This document shows positions 59,597 through 64,000 of a DNA stretch of 64,000 nucleotides, piece after piece. The stretch covers positions 10,839,001 to 10,903,000 of the forward strand of contig NC_073358.2 in NCBI RefSeq assembly GCF_027580225.2, written 5' to 3'. A program made the position numbers and the translations under genes. The notes beneath the pieces were generated by a model that saw only the letters and a program-made list of their open reading frames with translations, made no database searches and was not told where the DNA came from. Positions within the stretch are counted from its first letter, which is position 1. The number at the start of each line of letters is the position of its first letter. The stretch comes from Misgurnus anguillicaudatus (lineage: Eukaryota > Chordata > Actinopteri > Cypriniformes > Cobitidae).

Positions 59597-61415
59597 GATT
59601 CCAGTGACACCAGCAGGTTTAAATACATGTTTGCTTCTTAACTGTGGCTTTTTATTGCTGCCTTTTTCTAATATTTTCCTAAAATAATATATAAAAACTA
59701 TTTTAAAAAGCCTTTATATTCAAATCTTTCTGTACTGTGAATCACTCATGAATCTTATAATAGTTCAATGATTTCTCTTTAGGTCCACCAAATATAAATT
59801 GTTATAGGAAATACATTGCTTTTTTAAGATAATGCACACTTTTTTGTCTTTAGAAAGATATTTTTTTCATACCCATAGCCTACTGTATGAGAACTACAAC
59901 TTGCTTAATTATTTGGAACAGCATATTTTCAAAGTATATATTTTGACATTTGTATTTCATTTAAATATAATAATATTCACACTGTCATATAACTGTTGAT
60001 GGTACTGACTGTATTGGAAAAATAAACAAAAATGGCATATGCATAATAATTTGGAACGTGGTGTATAAACAATATACACCTTTAGGCTACTATAATAGAC
60101 AGAATTTTATACAATTATTTGTGTTTAAACACATTTTTAGCAGGTTTTACAACAAATCATCTGTTTGTTTCAAGTATAGCCCCACCTCTGGAGTAATTTG
60201 CAACATTTGCACTCCTGTAACTTTCGGTGTAATTGTACGATAACGGTAGGTCCAACAAACAAACTTTAAGTGTTCATCTGTAGCAGAGATGTGTGTTTTG
60301 ATTGTGCAAAAAATATTAATCTAGCTTAAATATTTTTTTAAATGATGGAGCCCAAGCCAAAAAGCTTATGCCCCGCTCTCTACTTAAGGTTTAGGATTAG
60401 CAGCCAGCATGTATGATTTACTGTTATTAGCCTAGTATTTACATGTAACAAAGACGCCGTAATAAAGCGCTACATAAACATAACATTTCTGTTGCACCAA
60501 AGTTATATTGAACAGATGTACAAACTATAAAAAAGTACCTTAATTCTTTTTAATGCACTTGTCGTGTAAGAGGTGCTTTTAAAGTCATTTTAGTACAAAA
60601 ACTGGGACATTCATGGTGCTGCAGTTACATAACACGATGTTTTTCTGCCGGAAGATCCTGAACAAACAAGCTTAGGTTCCCAGCACCCTGGTGAAGAAAG
60701 CTCAGCGTGTGCACTTGTTGAGAAAAAAGCATTTGGAGACTTATGTTCCTTACAGCCCACGTGCTCTCTGGAATGCATGACTCTGATTGGCCAGTGTCGT
60801 CATTCAGTGGTCAGATATTCGGACCGTTGTCCGCGCAACGCACCAATGTCGTTCTGACAGGATCTACTTTAGCCTCTTATGTTTCATACTGTACACTTTA
60901 TTTTAGAAAGTCACGGTAGCTGGGGACAGAAACAGTTACTACTTTATTACAGACATCCGGGACTTCAGTAATACTTTTATTGTAAACGTAAAACGTAACT
61001 TGTTAACTGTAAAAAAATCGACGTGGTGATGGAAAGCATCACTCAGAACAACGATGAACCGGTAGGAGAAATAAATATAAAATCTGAATTTGAATAAGAG
61101 TTTGATATTGGATTAATTAGTAGATTCGTGTTGCAATATTAGATTACAAGAAACAGCGATTGTTATTTTTTCATAATGGACCATTTTTATTAGCGGACGC
61201 TCAAAAATAATTAACTCCGGATATAGCCTAAAGAAAGCACTTTACAATAAGATTGTATTTTTTACTTCAATAAATCAGTTTAACATGAGGTAACAATGAG
61301 CAATATAGTTTGTAGCATTTATTAAACTAATGTCTGTTAATGTTCATAATAGTTGATGCTTGTGCAATAAGCTAACTAATGTTAACATATGTATATATAA
61401 ATAATGCATACATAT
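59597..61415. other. non-coding DNA with a possible promoter-like block at 60640-61070
   Basis: 59600-60640 is AT-rich with nothing recognised. 60640-61070 is more GC-rich with CpGs, an inverted CCAAT (GATTGGCCAG) and the candidate first exon at 61029. 61235-61390 is a relic of the repeat at 57985. Confidence 0.35.
61029..61061 (+). CDS. candidate first coding exon of an unknown downstream gene (weak)
   Basis: ATG in a good context (G at -3, G at +4) opens MESITQNNDEP and then reaches CCG|GTAGGA, a usable donor in phase 0. Upstream 60 bases look like a leader and the region is CpG-richer than its surroundings with an inverted CCAAT. If the donor is not used, the frame stops after 22 codons. 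No family recognised. Chance is a real alternative. Confidence 0.18.
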
Positions 61416-61447
61416 TAGGGCTGTCAAAAGATTAATCTCGAATGATC

Positions 61448-61743
61448 TGTCATGACACGGAAGGAGAGACAGGACGCAAACGCAAAGTTCAAAATAAATA
61501 ACATTTAATAATAAAAACACGAGGGCTGACATGGTGAATACAGGAACACAGGAACATCCAACACAAGGAACAGACAGGGTAGCAATGACAATAATCCGGC
61601 GACCGGTGTGACAGAACAAAGGCATATAAATACAAAGACAATTAAACATGACAGGTGTGGTGTATTGGCGTAATGAGTCAATGAAAGTCCAGGTGAGACG
61701 GATCAGTGCAATACACAAAACATGTCACGGACTAGACGTGACA
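61448..61743 (-). repeat. LTR (3' in element orientation)
   Basis: Identical to 62309-62604 as far as I can read. It lies next to the polypurine tract on the minus strand. Confidence 0.93.
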
Positions 61744-62308
61744 TAACCCTCCCCTCTACGAGTGGCTACCAGACACTCACATAAAACACAACATAAACAA
61801 AGTCTGGTAGCGAGAGTCCAAGGGAGGGTTGGAGGGCTTGGGGACCCTGGCGAAGCCGGCAGCCGCCGGGATGAGACCAACAGAACGGTTGGCCGGACTG
61901 CGCCAGGAGAACCGGAGCGATCGCTCCGAGAACCGAGGCAGACGAATTACCCCCCTCCTGGGAATCGTCGACGATCAGATGCCCCCGGAAATCATCTCCC
62001 ATCCCCTCGCGGAAACGGAGACCCTCGCTCGGTAGCCACCCTGGGGAAATGATCGGGCGTGGTCCGTTCCGGATCCCCCTGCGAGCAGGATGGTGGTCCT
62101 CCGAGGGACCATCGACGACGACTCAACCGTTGGGGGACCGCCTGGGCCGATCCTCCTCCCGCAGGAGCGAGCGATCGCTCACGGTGGTCCCCAAGAGACA
62201 TCGGGGCTGATGAGAAATGAACCCCGATGTCACTACTCCCCCTCGACGAAACTCCTGGGGGAGCCGCCCTCCGTGAACTTGCTGCGTCCAATGCTGGCCG
62301 GATTATTC

Positions 62309-62604
62309 TGTCATGACACGGAAGGAGAGACAGGACGCAAACGCAAAGTTCAAAATAAATAACATTTAATAATAAAAACACGAGGGCTGACATGGTGAAT
62401 ACAGGAACACAGGAACATCCAACACAAGGAACAGACAGGGTAGCAATGACAATAATCCGGCGACCGGTGTGACAGAACAAAGGCATATAAATACAAAGAC
62501 AATTAAACATGACAGGTGTGGTGTATTGGCGTAATGAGTCAATGAAAGTCCAGGTGAGACGGATCAGTGCAATACACAAAACATGTCACGGACTAGACGT
62601 GACA
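62309..62604 (-). repeat. LTR (5' in element orientation)
   Basis: Direct repeat of 61448-61743, followed by the TGATC duplication. Confidence 0.93.
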
Positions 62605-62719
62605 TGATCGCATACAAAATAAAGTTTGTGTTTGCATAATGTATATCTGCGTGTGCTTTGTGTAAATATCATGTATATTATAAATACACACATATATTTA
62701 TGAATTTGCGAAAAAAAGC

Positions 62720-62720
<1 letters not shown>

Positions 62721-62804
<84 letters not shown>

Positions 62805-62835
62805 AATATATATAAAATATATAAATAAATATATA

Positions 62836-62928
<93 letters not shown>
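62721..62928. repeat. long (TA)n microsatellite, interrupted
   Basis: Two long pure TA tracts (about 62721-62798 and 62838-62928) separated by about 40 bases of ATAAATATATAAAAT-like sequence. Assembly length here is uncertain. Confidence 0.95.
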
Positions 62929-62930
<2 letters not shown>

Positions 62931-63052
62931 TTAAATGCATGCATGAATGTGTGTGTGTGTATTTCAATATAAATAATAATTACACACAGTTCACATACAT
63001 AATGCAAAACATTACTTGTATTTTGTATGTGATTAATCTTTTGACAGCCCTA

Positions 63053-64000
63053 AAAGGTGCATATTAGGACCTTCTTTAGGTTATCACAAAAACTTTTGCA
63101 TATACTATAACAAAATTATATAAGTGTTTAAAACACAGGTCACTGATAAAAGTATTTGATCAGAATCTTTATAGAAACCCCTTAAATATAAAGAGAGCTG
63201 TTGGTCTACAAATCTCCTGTTGGACAGATTTGGACTGGATTTGTGAATACAGTAGTTACAGTACTGACAACAGTGGCTGTTTGACAGCTATCCATGAACT
63301 TTCTATTTGATGTGCTTTAAAAAGTGTTTATTTTTTTAACATGTTGCAAGTGAAAGGATATCAGTAAGTATTTAATATGGACCCAGTGCGGTACTAAAAC
63401 CAGAAAATGCTGCTTTTTACAGCTATATAATCTGCTAAACCTTCTCAAGCAGAAAGGTCAAGACTGTATGTTAAGGGTATGTTTAGAGAAAGTTTTATCA
63501 GTCATTTATCAATGTTAATTATTCATGAACCGGGGTGGAGCGATGCATGCTTCACAGTGGTATAAAAACTTAACAGAGATGTGGTCTGATTCTGGACGGC
63601 TTCAAGGCTGCTGGTTCACAGAAGATTTTAACATCATTTACCTTATTTATGCCTGGAACACAAATCACCAAGGTAAATCATCTTTTCATCTTTCTCACTA
63701 TATCAAGTTAGTCATGTCAGTTAAAATGTTGCATAATTTTATTTTATGGCATTTCAGACACAGAATAATATTCAATGGCTGAATAATGAAATTATTAATT
63801 AATTAATAAATACATTAAATACAAAATTCCTTGTTGTTGCACTTAAATTTTTGAGTTGAATTAATTTGAAATTACAATTGTTTTTTAAACTTTCTTTAAT
63901 AGTGAGTAGTTGTTATAAATTATAGAAATAAAGTTGTAATAACTTAAACTATTTCAACTTAAAATTCAAATGATATATTATACAAATTTTATATATATAT
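63053..64000. other. non-coding DNA at window end
   Basis: No gene recognised. A TATAAAA box at 63561-63567 follows a repeat-free stretch and a CAAG|GTAAAT donor-like site lies at 63672; together they could mark a promoter and leader exon. The last 200 bases are AT-rich. Confidence 0.3.
63561..63672 (+). promoter_or_regulatory. candidate TATA promoter plus leader exon (weak)
   Basis: TATAAAA at 63561-63567 in GC-richer surroundings (ACCGGGGTGGAGCGATGCAT upstream). A transcript starting about 30 bases later would reach a consensus donor CAAG|GTAAAT after 63672. Seen in sequence only; no family support. Confidence 0.2.

Larger units (their letters stand above)
61448..62604 (-). mobile_element. 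short non-autonomous LTR retrotransposon, identical LTRs
   Basis: Two direct repeats of 296 bp, 61448-61743 and 62309-62604, begin TGTCATGACACGG and end GACGTGACA (TG..CA). They look identical base for base. The 5-bp target duplication TGATC lies at 61443-61447 and 62605-62609. On the minus strand a polypurine tract AGAGGGGAGGGTTA directly precedes the LTR at 61743, setting orientation. The internal region is only about 565 bp, GC-rich, with a short gag-like open frame and no polymerase, so it must be mobilised in trans. Gypsy-type is likely but not proven. Confidence 0.93.
61416..63052. mobile_element. hAT-type MITE, TAGGGCTGTCAAA family, copy 2, host of an LTR element
   Basis: TAGGGCTGTCAAAAGATTAATC and GATTAATCTTTTGACAGCCCTA are perfect 22-bp inverted ends. 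The interior resembles copy 1 at 40303 (TGATCGCATACAAAATAAAG). It was split by the LTR element and carries a huge (TA)n expansion. No clear target duplication. Confidence 0.88.

Noticed and set aside
61992..62579. 195-codon minus-strand frame
   Set aside because: Most of it is translated LTR; only a short GC-rich part could be gag-like, so it is covered by the LTR element.
62678..63007. Long minus-strand frame rich in Ile-Tyr
   Set aside because: It is a translation of the (TA)n microsatellite.

Overview
The window is non-coding-rich, AT-rich animal DNA with one recognisable host gene, setbp1 (SET-binding protein 1), on the + strand. The dense load of hAT, TTAA-flanked and fold-back MITEs, tRNA-derived SINEs and an L2-like LINE is typical of a teleost. 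It most resembles cyprinid-type genomes such as carp, barbs or zebrafish relatives. That assignment rests on remembered repeat styles, not on a search.

Layout: about 1-20856 is intron or upstream DNA of setbp1, with no coding exon recognised; the N-terminal exons are presumably left of the window. It holds nested transposons (4370-7010, 13034-13703, 13791-14468, 16484-18128) and quiet unique stretches that could carry conserved non-coding elements. The large central exon of setbp1 is 20857-24169. The last intron is 24170-29312 and contains a nested transposon pair at 26470-28193 and a weak candidate small exon at 28689-28793. The terminal coding exon is 29313-29806. A repeat-poor 3' UTR probably runs to about 32795.

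From 32967 to 63052 the window is essentially a repeat landscape. It includes hAT non-autonomous elements with 8-bp target duplications, several TTAA-flanked elements (some with arms of about 330 bp in inverted orientation), a relic of a Crypton-like tyrosine recombinase ORF (47653-48024), and a 5'-truncated L2-like LINE with a 444-codon open reverse transcriptase (52740-54231). It ends with a very young non-autonomous LTR element (61448-62604) sitting inside a hAT element. Two weak hints of neighbouring promoters or first exons lie at about 61029 and 63561.

The protein deduced from the setbp1 exons keeps the hallmark parts of the family: AT-hooks, the DSGIGT degron that is mutated in human disease, a DHYY motif matching the reported HCF1-binding site, and the SET-binding region. 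It lacks the C-terminal proline-rich repeats known from mammals. I saw no CRISPR, operon or other prokaryotic system, and nothing I would call a new functional system. The most unusual structures are the nested and hairpin transposons.
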